A stretch of DNA of 41,602 nucleotides from Herbinix sp. (GTDB taxonomy: Bacteria; Bacillota; Clostridia; Lachnospirales; Lachnospiraceae): assembly GCA_029239235.1 (NCBI GenBank), contig JAQZBD010000023.1, positions 1 through 41,602 of the forward strand, read 5' to 3'. The notes under the pieces are model-generated. The model did no database searches, had not been told where the DNA came from, and saw only the letters and a list, made by a program, of their open reading frames with translations. How positions within the stretch are numbered: position 1 is the stretch's first letter; each line of letters opens with the position of its first letter. Made by a program: the position numbers and the translations under genes. Positions 17,627 to 26,375 of the stretch are shown here, piece by piece.

Positions 17627-18100
17627 ATGAAAAGAATTATCATCTTTTCAGCAATATTATTGCTGAATCCTTTGTTTACCAAGGAGAGTCATTTGACAGT
17701 ATTCTCGTATCAAATGATCAATAATGTACAGGAAGAGTTAAGGAATTTACAAGAGTTGAAAGGTGTGGTTTCTGAATACTACACAAGTATGGAGAACAAA
17801 TCAAGGTTATCTATGAAAAAGGAAATAGCACCAATGGAAGCGCTGGATATTATCAAAGAACAATATGCGGCGAATTTCAAAAAGGTAGCAATAACAGAAT
17901 CCACCTATTATTATCAATTAGAAGATGCAAAATACTATTTAGCCTATGAGGAGGAAATGGAAGCAAGAACCGATTACTTGATTCATCTATATGAATTTGT
18001 AGATGAGGGATCGGAAAGCGGTATCGGGCATACCGTAACCTATGGCTGGTATAGAGTAGACCGGGTAACCGGTAGAATAACAGAGATGATTCAGTACTAA
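17627..18100 (+). CDS. Secreted protein of unknown function
   Basis: I do not recognise a family. The 157-residue product has a basic start and hydrophobic segment (MKRIIIFSAILLLNPLF) like a signal peptide or N-terminal anchor; no lipobox is present. The rest is charged and rich in Glu and Tyr, with a helical stretch (NNVQEELRNLQELKG) and a C-terminal part (YLIHLYEFVD...TVTYGWYRVDRVTGRITEM) that looks like a small beta-sheet domain of the PepSY/NTF2-like kind. ATG 17627 follows AAGGAGAAGGG; an upstream in-frame ATG at 17546 lacks a ribosome site. It lies between dinB and the YbaK gene. Confidence 0.65.
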   Translation: MKRIIIFSAILLLNPLFTKESHLTVFSYQMINNVQEELRNLQELKGVVSEYYTSMENKSRLSMKKEIAPMEALDIIKEQYAANFKKVAITESTYYYQLEDAKYYLAYEEEMEARTDYLIHLYEFVDEGSESGIGHTVTYGWYRVDRVTGRITEMIQY

Positions 18101-18174
18101 CAGGCTCTGAGACGGGAAGAAACAAACAGAGTTTTTAGTAATAACAGGTATTGAAGCAGGCAGGAGGATTGACA

Positions 18175-18666
18175 TTGGAACAAAAGCAAAAGATTTACGA
18201 GGCACTTGAGCAGATGCAGATACCGTATGAAGTATACGAGCACCCGGCGGCTCACACAATAGAAGACATTGATGCACTAGATATTTTTCGGGACAAGCCC
18301 TGGGTTGCGAAGAATCTATTCCTAAGAGATGAAAAGGGAAGAAGGCATTTCCTTGTCGTAATGGATAAGGATAAGCAAGCAGACTTAAAATATATCAGAG
18401 ATCAACTTGGGACAAGCCGTTTAAGCTTTGCCTCGGAAGAAAGACTGATGAAGCATTTGAAATTAACAAAGGGGTCTGTGACACCATTAGGTATCATGAA
18501 TGATGAAGAGCTGGCGGTGGAGCTTGCCTTTGATAAGGACTTGGTAGGAAGGGAGATGATTGGCGTACATCCAAATGATAACACGGCAACTGTGTTCCTT
18601 TCCTACGCTGACCTTTCACAATTTATTAAGTCCCATGGGAATCCGATTCACCTTATTCATTTATAA
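18175..18666 (+). CDS. YbaK/ProX-family aminoacyl-tRNA deacylase
   Basis: The family removes wrongly attached amino acids from tRNA in trans; the closest group here is the ProX type, which clears Ala-tRNA-Pro. Seen in the 163-residue product are YEHPAAHT at the N-terminus, KNLFLRDEKGRRHFLVVMDK with the conserved lysine, LSFASEERL, KGSVTPLGI and GVHPNDNTATVFLSY. TTG 18175 lies 7 bases after AGGAGG at 18162-18167; TTG 18151 and TTG 18169 are positioned worse. Its stop codon overlaps the end of the convergent MATE gene by 6 bases. Confidence 0.88.
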   Translation: MEQKQKIYEALEQMQIPYEVYEHPAAHTIEDIDALDIFRDKPWVAKNLFLRDEKGRRHFLVVMDKDKQADLKYIRDQLGTSRLSFASEERLMKHLKLTKGSVTPLGIMNDEELAVELAFDKDLVGREMIGVHPNDNTATVFLSYADLSQFIKSHGNPIHLIHL

Positions 18667-20061
18667 CGTGATTTTAGCCCATCTGCCGCTAGAGAAGCGG
18701 TGGTAGCTGGAGACAAAACGAAAGCATTGATCAATGATAAGTGCAATCCAAGCACCATATAGACCGAAGCCCAAGGGATAGCAGAGGAGCCATGTGAGCA
18801 GCGGGCGTACCATAGCCACACTAATAAAAGAAACGACTGCGACATAAGCGGTATCACCCGCACCTCTTAAGCATCCACTCAATACTACCTGCGAGGTCTG
18901 CAAATGGGTGCCTAGGGCAGCCAGGATCATGATTCCGGCACCAAGCTGTATGATTGCCGTATCTGATGTAAACAGAGATACCAGAAAGCTTCGTCCAAAG
19001 ATAAATACTAGGAAAATGATACAGGAAATCATAAATGACAGACGTTGACCGGTTTTTCCATAGATAATGGAGATATCCGGTCTTTTTGCGCCCAGATTCT
19101 GCCCTACCAGGGCTGAAGCAGCAATGGATAAGCCATCTCCAAAACAGAAGGAAAGGGTTAGTATGTTCATGCAAATGACATGGGTTTCGTACTCGAGAGT
19201 ACCAAGTCTTGCAATAATTGCGGCATAAGCGAAGAAGCCAATCCTCATAAAGACTTGCTCGATAAAGGCACTGCTGCTTACCCTCATAATCGGCTGTATA
19301 ATCTCTTTTTGTAGTGACCAGCCCACCTTATGGAAAAATGAAAGATAGCCATCCTTACGAAATAAGGTATGCAAGGAGATAAGAAAAGCAACCAATGCTC
19401 CCAGAGTGGTAGCGATTGCCGCACCTGCAACACCTAATTTGGGGAAGAATCCGATACCATTGATAAGGAAATAATCGAAGATGATATTGACAATATTACT
19501 GATAATATTGGTGGTCATGGAAATTTTCGTTTTTCCGCAGCCGCGGTGTGCCGCGTTGATGGTAAGGTTGAGAGATTGAAAGGGAATACTAAACATTAAT
19601 ATACGAAAGAATAGAACAGCATCCGGTAAATACGACGCATCAGCACCGGCTACGGTAAGAATCGGAGCGGAAAAAAGGAAACCAAGACAGGATACGATGA
19701 TGGATAGAGAGGCGCAGATGATGATTCCGACTCGAACTGTGCGATTTGCGGCGTCTTGATCATTTTGTCCTTTTCGTCTTGCGGTAACAGCAGTAATACC
19801 TATGTTTAAGGAAAAGATAAGTGCCAGCAGAATAAATTTAGGCTGTATGGTAATGCCGACTGCAGCGATAGCTCCCGTTCCGACGGTTCCTACCATGATC
19901 GTATCAACTACACCGATCATTGCTACCAATAGAGCCTCTAAAGCTGAAGGCCATGCTATTTTGTAGAAATTATTATAAGCAACAGAAGATTCTGGGAGAC
20001 TGCCAAGAATCTGATCTTTCTTCAGCATTCCCTGCACAGATAGTAAATTTGATAAAAACAA
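18661..20061 (-). CDS. MATE family efflux transporter
   Basis: A 466-residue multidrug/toxin exporter of the MATE fold, about twelve membrane helices in two six-helix halves. Typical features are WPSALEALLVAMIGVVDTIMVG in the first helices, RGCGKTKISM and, in the second half, LGAKRPDISIIYGKTGQR and LSGCLRGAGDTAYVAV. Substrate and coupling ion (Na+ or H+) are not readable. The start is a TTG (complement 20059-20061) with AAGGGGT about 8 bases upstream on the minus strand; an internal ATG twelve codons in is the alternative. It is convergent with the YbaK gene, sharing 6 bases. Confidence 0.9.
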   Translation of the reverse strand: MFLSNLLSVQGMLKKDQILGSLPESSVAYNNFYKIAWPSALEALLVAMIGVVDTIMVGTVGTGAIAAVGITIQPKFILLALIFSLNIGITAVTARRKGQNDQDAANRTVRVGIIICASLSIIVSCLGFLFSAPILTVAGADASYLPDAVLFFRILMFSIPFQSLNLTINAAHRGCGKTKISMTTNIISNIVNIIFDYFLINGIGFFPKLGVAGAAIATTLGALVAFLISLHTLFRKDGYLSFFHKVGWSLQKEIIQPIMRVSSSAFIEQVFMRIGFFAYAAIIARLGTLEYETHVICMNILTLSFCFGDGLSIAASALVGQNLGAKRPDISIIYGKTGQRLSFMISCIIFLVFIFGRSFLVSLFTSDTAIIQLGAGIMILAALGTHLQTSQVVLSGCLRGAGDTAYVAVVSFISVAMVRPLLTWLLCYPLGFGLYGAWIALIIDQCFRFVSSYHRFSSGRWAKITL

Positions 20062-20460
20062 TAGATCAACCCCTTATGATTTTGAAATATTAGTAATAGA
20101 ATTCAAGTATTACAGGCATATTTATACTAAAGCGATACATACATATGTGCACCTATTCATCTCAATACATAAATCTGATGATTAAAACTTGATTCTTATT
20201 AAAAGTCATAAAGCCATTTTAACACTTTTTTTATAGAAATCAATGGCGTAAATTAGTTTTAGGAAAGATACTTGAACATAAAATAGATAAGTATAGCTAA
20301 TAATTAATATAGATAATACTTATCGAAAGGGAAACCTTGATTGCTAAATTACTCATAATATGCTAAAATTATCTAACACAGCAGTGGCAGGAAAGCGTCC
20401 CCTGTGAAATGAAAAAACAGTATGAGAAGCTAAAATCATTAATAAAGGAGGAATTTTTAG
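20062..20460. other. Divergent intergenic region, MATE gene / deoD
   Basis: About 400 AT-rich bases between divergent genes. The deoD promoter at 20341-20369 is the only clear element. A small stem (CACAG with CTGTG around 20378-20407) lies in the deoD leader. I see no riboswitch and no operator I can name. Confidence 0.5.
20341..20369 (+). promoter_or_regulatory. Sigma-A promoter of the deoD-deoC-cdd cluster
   Basis: TTGCTA (20341-20346), 17 bases, and TAAAAT (20364-20369) preceded by TGC, so also an extended -10. Confidence 0.6.
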
Positions 20461-21162
20461 ATGGCAACACCTCATAATGCAGCGAAGCCCGGAGACATTG
20501 CGAAAACAGTGTTAATGCCCGGTGATCCGCTTAGAGCAAAATTTATCGCGGAAACTTATTTGGAAGATGTGGTATGTTTTAATACAGTAAGAAATATGCT
20601 TGGATTTACAGGCACATATAAAGGAAAGAAGGTATCAGTAATGGGAGGCGGAATGGGTATGCCTTCCATCGGTATCTATTCCTACGAACTTTATAATTTC
20701 TATGATGTAGATAATATCATTCGAATCGGCTCAGCCGGCGGAATAGCAGAAGATATCAAGGTTCGAGATATTGTAGTTGGAATGGGCGCATCAACCAATT
20801 CCAGTTATGCAGCACAATACAAGCTGCCGGGAACCTTTGCACCGATTGCTGATTATGGTTTGCTTCGTAAGGCTGTGGAGGCGGCAGAGCGTATGAATAT
20901 AAAGACCGTGGTGGGAAATGTGTTATCCTCTGATACATTCTATGATGATAACAAAGAGGCAAATGAGCTTTGGCGTAAAATGAATGTGCTCGCGGTGGAG
21001 ATGGAAGCAGCAGCGCTATACATGAATGCAGCCAGAGCTAATAAAAAGGCATTATGCATTTTAACAATTTCGGATCATGTATTCACCGGTGAGTCTTTAT
21101 CTGCAGAAGATAGACAGCTGAGCTTCCGTGAGATGATGGAAATTGCATTAGAAATCGCATAA
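20461..21162 (+). CDS. deoD: Purine nucleoside phosphorylase (DeoD type)
   Basis: DeoD splits purine (deoxy)ribonucleosides with phosphate to base and ribose-1-phosphate. The N-terminus MATPHN..., the phosphate-loop region [41 protein letters not shown] and the purine-site VEMEAAALY are all family hallmarks of the hexameric type. Length is 233 residues, as expected. AAGGAGG precedes ATG 20461. It opens a nucleoside salvage cluster with deoC 22 bases downstream and cdd after that, so purine and pyrimidine nucleosides are both covered. Confidence 0.97.
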   Translation: MATPHNAAKPGDIAKTVLMPGDPLRAKFIAETYLEDVVCFNTVRNMLGFTGTYKGKKVSVMGGGMGMPSIGIYSYELYNFYDVDNIIRIGSAGGIAEDIKVRDIVVGMGASTNSSYAAQYKLPGTFAPIADYGLLRKAVEAAERMNIKTVVGNVLSSDTFYDDNKEANELWRKMNVLAVEMEAAALYMNAARANKKALCILTISDHVFTGESLSAEDRQLSFREMMEIALEIA

Positions 21163-21184
21163 CATGAAAGGAAACGATAAATTC

Positions 21185-21850
21185 ATGGATAAAAAGATAA
21201 TCTTTGAAAAAGTGGATCATACCCTTTTAACCCAGACAGCCACCTGGGAGGACATAAAGCAAATCTGTGACGATGCGATCGCTTATCAAGTAGCCTCCGT
21301 ATGTATTCCCCCATCTTATGTTAAGAGGGCAAAGGAGTATGTTCAGGATAAGATGGCGGTTTGTACCGTAATTGGCTTTCCGAATGGTTATAATACCACT
21401 GCTGTAAAGGTATTTGAGACTAAGGATGCTATTGCAAATAGAGCAGATGAGATAGATATGGTTATCAATATCGGTTTGTTGAAAGATAAGCAGTATACCT
21501 TGATCGAGGATGAGATTCGAGAATTAAAGGCAGCCTGTGGTAATCTTATTTTAAAAGTTATTATTGAGACCTGTCTATTAACCGAGGAAGAGAAGATTAA
21601 GATGTGCGAGATCGTAACCAACGCCGGAGCGGATTTTATTAAGACATCGACGGGATTTTCTACCTCTGGAGCAACCTTTGAAGATGTAGCTTTATTTGCA
21701 AAGCATGTAGGCAAAAATATTCGAATCAAGGCAGCAGGAGGAATTTCCTCCTTTGACGATGCTGAGAAGTTTATCGGATTAGGTGCAGATAGACTTGGAA
21801 CCAGCAGAATAGTTAAACTTGCGAAAAATCAGGAAGGCTCCGGATATTAA
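21185..21850 (+). CDS. deoC: Deoxyribose-phosphate aldolase
   Basis: DeoC cleaves 2-deoxyribose-5-phosphate to glyceraldehyde-3-phosphate and acetaldehyde, feeding nucleoside sugars into glycolysis. The Schiff-base lysine is K153 in [21 protein letters not shown] at the N-terminus and [15 protein letters not shown] near the end are typical. Length is 221 residues. ATG 21185 is preceded by AAAGGAAA some 12 bases upstream; ATG 21164, two bases after the deoD stop, has no ribosome site of its own, though coupled translation from it cannot be excluded. Confidence 0.95.
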   Translation: MDKKIIFEKVDHTLLTQTATWEDIKQICDDAIAYQVASVCIPPSYVKRAKEYVQDKMAVCTVIGFPNGYNTTAVKVFETKDAIANRADEIDMVINIGLLKDKQYTLIEDEIRELKAACGNLILKVIIETCLLTEEEKIKMCEIVTNAGADFIKTSTGFSTSGATFEDVALFAKHVGKNIRIKAAGGISSFDDAEKFIGLGADRLGTSRIVKLAKNQEGSGY

Positions 21851-21957
21851 TTCATGGCAACAAGTGAATCAGTTTACTAATTCATCTTGTTTCAGTTGTA
21901 TTCCTGCAATAGCATATCAGGAACGAAGTATGTTATATTTTCAGGGAGGTTATAGTT

Positions 21958-22467
21958 ATGAGTGAACAAAATAAGGAACAACAAGAGAATATTCAGAAGA
22001 ACAGCCTTATCCTTCAGGAAAAAGGGGAGTTGCTTTTTCAAACGGATATCGTTACCAGATCAGTTGTTAAGAATCTGATTCGGTCTGCTATTGACGGCAT
22101 GAAGAACGCATATGCTCCGTACTCCAACCTGCATGTAGGTGCAGCACTACTAACAACAAAAGAGAAGATTTATACAGGCTGTAATATTGAGAATGCTGCC
22201 TACGGACCTACAAATTGCGCAGAAAGAACAGCTTTGTTCAAGGCCATCAGCGAGGGAGAAAGAGAGTTTGCCGCTATTGCAATCGTTGGTGGCAGTTATG
22301 GTAGTATTACAGATTTTTGCCCTCCCTGTGGTGTGTGCCGACAGGTTATTCGAGAATTCGTTGATCCTAAAGCGTTTTTGGTAATCCTGGCAAGAACAGA
22401 GGAGGATTATTCAATTTATTCCTTAGAATCCTTACTGCCCTTGAGCTTTGGACCGGAGCACTTATAA
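21958..22467 (+). CDS. cdd: Cytidine deaminase with N-terminal extension
   Basis: Cdd deaminates cytidine and deoxycytidine to the uridines. The zinc site is clear: CAERTAL with the catalytic Glu, and PPCGVCRQ giving the other two Cys. AYAPYSNLHVGAALLT is the family's substrate-binding block. The protein has 169 residues against about 130-136 for tetrameric Cdd; the surplus is a polar N-terminal stretch of roughly 35 residues (MSEQNKEQQENIQKN...). The ribosome site AGGGAGG fits ATG 21958. It closes the deoD-deoC-cdd cluster. Confidence 0.93.
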   Translation: MSEQNKEQQENIQKNSLILQEKGELLFQTDIVTRSVVKNLIRSAIDGMKNAYAPYSNLHVGAALLTTKEKIYTGCNIENAAYGPTNCAERTALFKAISEGEREFAAIAIVGGSYGSITDFCPPCGVCRQVIREFVDPKAFLVILARTEEDYSIYSLESLLPLSFGPEHL

Positions 22468-22505
22468 GTAAGATGATTACTTAAATACAGCTAATATTGG
22501 AGTGA

Positions 22506-22538
22506 AAAGAGGTGAGGGGAATAGCCCCTCACCTCTTT
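22506..22538. terminator. Bidirectional terminator
   Basis: A 14-bp perfect stem (22506-22519 with 22525-22538) with loop AATAG, flanked by A on the left and T/A on the right. It lies between cdd and the convergent lipoprotein gene and can serve both. Confidence 0.85.
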
Positions 22539-22568
22539 AAAATTTCAAAGCAAATAAATGCAAAAGCC

Positions 22569-23387
22569 TTAACTGATCCACATTGCTCCCTTTTTAATCA
22601 ACCACTTGCCATCTTTATATTCAGCCTTAGAATCATCAGAGCCAACAGCGCCAAGGCCACTTCGCCATTTAGAAATCGAATAAGTGATCTTTTCAGCCTT
22701 CTCATCATACTTCATATCGGAGATTACAATATGAACGCCATTTTCGAAATACAGGTTTTCTTTATCAATGATGCCCTGATCAGCCAATTCATCGAAGGTT
22801 CCCACAGTAATCTCAAAGCCGTAGGCATCCTTCATGCCGGTTAAGATTATTTCTTTCTCAATGTCGGTCAGATTGATCCATTCTGTTGTGTCAACCGTTA
22901 TCATCTCAATCTCACTGTTTAATCCACTATCCTCGTTCCAGATATCGTCGATTATCGCTAAGTATCCATCAATTAGATTATTATGTCCAATTACCTTTAT
23001 ATCGGATGCTTGAATCTGAGCCGGATAAGATTCCAAAATCATTCCGTTATAAGTTATTTCCAGGATATCACCTGGTTTAAGCTCCTGGAGGGTGATATCT
23101 TCGCCGTTCATACCCTTGAGAATTAGTTCGGTTACACCAACTGAAATTTTATCTGAGGATTTGAATTCGTTACTTTCTTTATCAGGGGTAATGAGCAGAG
23201 AATCTCCTGCTTTGATCACTTCTGCTTGAAAAGTTACCTTGGAATCTTCTTCTTGATTATCTACACCACTGTTTTGATTATTGGTATTGCCGGTATTACC
23301 AGGCTTTTTTGAATTTATGGTACCACAGCCTCCGGTAAACAGTGTAAGCACCAAGCAAAGAATTATAAATTTTAGTAGTTTATTCAT
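22569..23387 (-). CDS. Lipoprotein with YobA/DUF3221-like domain
   Basis: The 272-residue product starts with a lipoprotein signal (MNKLLKFIILCLVLTLFTG, GCG) followed by an Asn/Gly-rich linker. Residues about 48-125 (FQAEVIKAGDSLLITPD ... LKPGDILEITYNGMI) resemble the OB-like YobA/DUF3221 domain. The C-terminal half ends in ISKWRSGLGAVGSD and YKDGKWLIKKGAMWIS, a pattern I associate with extracellular domains of M56-type sensor proteins. Function is unknown. The start (complement 23385-23387) follows AAAGGAGG. It has an ECF-type promoter like that of the DUF4349 lipoprotein gene. Confidence 0.75.
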   Translation of the reverse strand: MNKLLKFIILCLVLTLFTGGCGTINSKKPGNTGNTNNQNSGVDNQEEDSKVTFQAEVIKAGDSLLITPDKESNEFKSSDKISVGVTELILKGMNGEDITLQELKPGDILEITYNGMILESYPAQIQASDIKVIGHNNLIDGYLAIIDDIWNEDSGLNSEIEMITVDTTEWINLTDIEKEIILTGMKDAYGFEITVGTFDELADQGIIDKENLYFENGVHIVISDMKYDEKAEKITYSISKWRSGLGAVGSDDSKAEYKDGKWLIKKGAMWIS

Positions 23388-23404
23388 TGTAATACCTCCT
23401 TTAA

Positions 23405-23436
23405 TCATTAGACGAAGGAGAGGATATCGCGGTTTC
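23405..23436 (-). promoter_or_regulatory. ECF-sigma-type promoter of the minus-strand lipoprotein gene
   Basis: On the minus strand GAAACC (23436-23431), a 16-base spacer and CGTCTAATGA (23414-23405) repeat the architecture found at 14330-14361, with an identical 10-base -10 region. GGTTTC-GAT-GAAACC forms an inverted repeat ending in this -35. Confidence 0.65.
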
Positions 23437-23557
23437 ATCGAAACCTATGTATTACAAGGCTCGCTATTATAATATGGAGGAATAATTAATATTAATAAAT
23501 ATTATGAATGCAAGAGGAGATATCTGTGGAATTATTCTTCCATAATGAAAAATCATA

Positions 23558-23566
23558 TGTTACAAT
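23558..23566 (+). promoter_or_regulatory. Possible extended -10 promoter of glyA
   Basis: TG-T-TACAAT about 95 bases before glyA; no convincing -35. No glycine riboswitch pattern was seen in this leader. Confidence 0.4.
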
Positions 23567-23659
23567 GGAAATTATAAACGCGAATGCAATGGAATGGGAT
23601 CTAAACTCCTTACAAACGCCAAGTAAAAAGAACTGTAAAGATGGAAAGGAAATGAAAGA

Positions 23660-24898
23660 ATGTACTCATTTGAAGAAGTTAAATCATTTGATCCTGAATT
23701 AGCCGAGGCGATATCTCTTGAGATTGGCAGACAGAACAGCCATATCGAATTAATCGCTTCCGAAAACTTTGTAAGTAAAGCCGTTATGGCTGCAATGGGA
23801 AGTCACCTGACGAATAAATATGCTGAAGGATATCCGGGAAAGAGATATTATGGCGGCTGTGAATTTGTTGATGTGGCAGAAAATCTTGCGATTGAAAGAG
23901 CAAAGCAGTTATTTGGATGTACCTATGCAAATGTTCAGCCTCATTCCGGAGCGCAGGCTAATATGGCAGTTTTCTTCGCTTTATTGAAGCCGGGCGATAC
24001 AGTTCTTGGAATGAATCTTGCTCATGGCGGACACTTGACTCACGGAAGTCCGGTTAACATGAGCGGCAGCTACTTTAACATTGTTCCTTACGGAGTAAAT
24101 GAACAGGGTTATATAGATTATGATAGCTTAAGAAAAATTGCTCATGAAAGCAAGCCAAAGTTAATCATTGCCGGAGCAAGCGCTTATGCCAGAAAGATAG
24201 ATTTCAAAATCTTCCGTGAGATTGCTGATGAGGTTGGTGCATTATTAATGGTGGATATGGCTCATATTGCCGGTCTGGTAGCTGGTGGAGTACATGAAAG
24301 CCCAATCCCATATGCCCATGTTACAACCACTACCACTCATAAGACCTTAAGAGGACCAAGAGGTGGTATGATTCTATCCAGTGCTGAATTTGCGGAGGAG
24401 TATAAATTAAATAAGGCAGTATTCCCTGGAATCCAGGGCGGACCTTTAATGCATGTTATTGCTGCGAAGGCAGTATGCTTTAAAGAAGCACTTGATCCAA
24501 GCTTTGCGGACTATGCGAAAAAGATCGTTGAGAATGCACAGGCGCTGGCAAATGGCTTGATGAAGAGAGGCTTTAACTTAGTTTCCGGAGGTACTGATAA
24601 CCACTTAATGCTGGTAGATCTTCAGAACATGGGTGTAACCGGAAAGGATACCGAGAAGCTTCTTGATGCAGCGAACATCACCTGCAATAAGAATTCCATA
24701 CCAAACGATCCGGCATCACCTTTCGTTACCAGTGGTATTCGTCTTGGTACGGCAGCCGTTACTACAAGGGGCATGAATGCGGCGGATATGGATGTGATTG
24801 CTGAAGCAATCTACTTACTCGTTAAGGATGTAGAGGCAAACAAAGAAAAAGCAATGGAAATGGTTAAGACTCTGACAGATAAATATCCTTTATACTAA
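23660..24898 (+). CDS. glyA: Serine hydroxymethyltransferase
   Basis: GlyA interconverts serine and glycine with transfer of the one-carbon unit to tetrahydrofolate, using pyridoxal phosphate. The PLP lysine is K228 in [45 protein letters not shown] and the [13 protein letters not shown] block are family signatures. Length is 412 residues. AAAGGA lies 9 bases before ATG 23660. It is a single gene, with a hairpin terminator at 25021-25054. Confidence 0.97.
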   Translation: MYSFEEVKSFDPELAEAISLEIGRQNSHIELIASENFVSKAVMAAMGSHLTNKYAEGYPGKRYYGGCEFVDVAENLAIERAKQLFGCTYANVQPHSGAQANMAVFFALLKPGDTVLGMNLAHGGHLTHGSPVNMSGSYFNIVPYGVNEQGYIDYDSLRKIAHESKPKLIIAGASAYARKIDFKIFREIADEVGALLMVDMAHIAGLVAGGVHESPIPYAHVTTTTTHKTLRGPRGGMILSSAEFAEEYKLNKAVFPGIQGGPLMHVIAAKAVCFKEALDPSFADYAKKIVENAQALANGLMKRGFNLVSGGTDNHLMLVDLQNMGVTGKDTEKLLDAANITCNKNSIPNDPASPFVTSGIRLGTAAVTTRGMNAADMDVIAEAIYLLVKDVEANKEKAMEMVKTLTDKYPLY

Positions 24899-25020
24899 TT
24901 GAACGATTATAATGAATAAGCTGAATAAACAAAATAGGATAGGTTTGCAAATCACCTGTGCAGGAGAATTACATCTGGGGTGGAGTTTTTGAACACCATA
25001 CACTTAAACGATAACAAAAA

Positions 25021-25054
25021 TAGCTCTGTGTAAAAAGTGACACAGAGCTATTTA
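25021..25054 (+). terminator. Intrinsic terminator after glyA
   Basis: TAGCTCTGTGT pairs perfectly with ACACAGAGCTA (25040-25050) around an 8-base loop; only TTT follows, so it may be leaky. Confidence 0.65.
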
Positions 25055-25099
25055 AATGTTCTGTTAAAAATCATCCGTGAGGTCAGGAGGAAGTACAAA

Positions 25100-25786
25100 A
25101 TGGAATTTATATTTCAAATCAGTACATACAACCGATGTGATTTAGAAGAACAGCTTGGCTGGGCTTTGGATCGGAGAGCTGAGTTAATATCTAGACAGCG
25201 TCTCCCGCGGATATGGAAAGGTATTGACTGGTTGAACAGGCGTCCAAAGGCTCAGGCCTCTGTTTCACATGGCCGCGCTATCCGCTACAAAATTTATTGT
25301 TTTATATTGGTGGTACTGGGCATAATTCTTCTGGTTCCGGGTCTAATGGAGCCACAGAAGTTAATAGGTCCTTTAATTGCCGGAACAATTTCTACCATAT
25401 GGGGAATTGTTTCTCTGGTCCTCTCACGGAAGCATACAAAAAAGCAAATCCAGGTAGCTTCAGCTTCGATGAAACCTTGGAGAAAAGACATAAATAAACG
25501 ATATCGGAGTGCTTCAGCGAAACTGTTGGAGGGACTGCAGTCCCTTGAACTGCATGACAAAAGCCCATTAAACGTATCTTTCACAGAAAAAGGTATGTCT
25601 ATTGGCGGCGAAGAGATGATACCTTACCTTCATTTTAACGCTGTGGTGGAAACGAAAGATATATTTCTTATGACATGGAATGAGCGGGTAATCGTCCTGC
25701 AAAAACGGGATATGACGGTTGGAACACATCTGGATTTTATCGCGTTTTTGGAGGAAATGCAGGTTGATGTAAGTGTGCAGGAATGA
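25100..25786 (+). CDS. YcxB-like membrane protein
   Basis: The 228-residue product has an N-terminal cytoplasmic region of about 60 residues, two adjacent membrane helices (about 64-83 and 90-110; YCFILVVLGIILLVPGL and a second starting LIAGTISTIWGIV), and a C-terminal domain with FTEKGMSIGGEEMIPYLHFNAVVETKDIF and VIVLQKRDM. This layout fits the YcxB-like family, whose role is unknown. ATG 25100 lies 9 bases after AGGAGG at 25085-25090. A terminator at 25814-25852 follows. Confidence 0.7.
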   Translation: MEFIFQISTYNRCDLEEQLGWALDRRAELISRQRLPRIWKGIDWLNRRPKAQASVSHGRAIRYKIYCFILVVLGIILLVPGLMEPQKLIGPLIAGTISTIWGIVSLVLSRKHTKKQIQVASASMKPWRKDINKRYRSASAKLLEGLQSLELHDKSPLNVSFTEKGMSIGGEEMIPYLHFNAVVETKDIFLMTWNERVIVLQKRDMTVGTHLDFIAFLEEMQVDVSVQE

Positions 25787-25813
25787 TGTGCTTTAGAATT
25801 AAACTTAATAAGT

Positions 25814-25852
25814 AAAATACCGCCCAGCTTGTTTCAGTGGGCGGTATTTTGC
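25814..25852. terminator. Bidirectional terminator
   Basis: AAAATACCGCCCA (25814-25826) pairs perfectly with TGGGCGGTATTTT (25838-25850): 13 bp with A before and T after, between two convergent genes. Confidence 0.85.
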
Positions 25853-25914
25853 GTAGATGTGAAAGCTTATCAATTTTGATGTCTCTGAAAAATAATGGAT
25901 ATCAGATAATTCTT

Positions 25915-26094
25915 CTATAATTTTAAAAAATCATGTTCAAGCATATGCTTAAAGGTTTTTGTACCAAAGATAATTCCTACAATAATAACACCTGTGATAC
26001 AAAGGTATTTGATGATCTTTGGAACATCTACGTTAACACGAACGGTTACATTACCATTCTCATGTTCCTCCTGACAGCAATCATTTTGTGACAT
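25915..26094 (-). CDS. 59-residue single-span membrane protein, unknown function
   Basis: I do not recognise a family. The N-terminal part is polar with a Cys pair (MSQNDCCQEEHENG), then TVRVNVDVPKIIKYL leads into one membrane helix (about 29-47, CITGVIIVGIIFGTKTF). The short tail contains HMLEHD. The start (complement 26092-26094) is 7 bases after AAAGGAGGG on the minus strand, which makes it a convincing small gene; upstream in-frame codons have no such site. The stop is TAG (complement 25915-25917). Neighbours give no hint of a job. Confidence 0.6.
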   Translation of the reverse strand: MSQNDCCQEEHENGNVTVRVNVDVPKIIKYLCITGVIIVGIIFGTKTFKHMLEHDFLKL

Positions 26095-26375
26095 GTTAAA
26101 ACCCTCCTTTCGTAAAAGCTGATTTCTCATCTGTAAGACAGATTCTTCTCTCTGGGATTGATTATTACATAGATCAGATAATTGCCAATCTACTGATGAT
26201 TGGCTCAAATAAATCTGCTTGTAACCAATTAAATTAATATTTTTATTGTAATGGATTGAACTGGATAATTCAAGCTGCTAAATGGAAAATCTGCACAGAA
26301 AATAATTGGCATAGCAAAAAGACGATATTTGGTGTATAATGGGTAACGCAAGAAAGAGATGAAAGTTGGTACAGG

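Noticed and set aside
23388-23659. Glycine riboswitch before glyA
   Set aside because: None of the conserved glycine-aptamer blocks is visible in this short leader.
23508-23702. Possible 64-residue ORF just before glyA
   Set aside because: It overlaps the start of glyA in another frame, has no good ribosome site and no recognisable composition.
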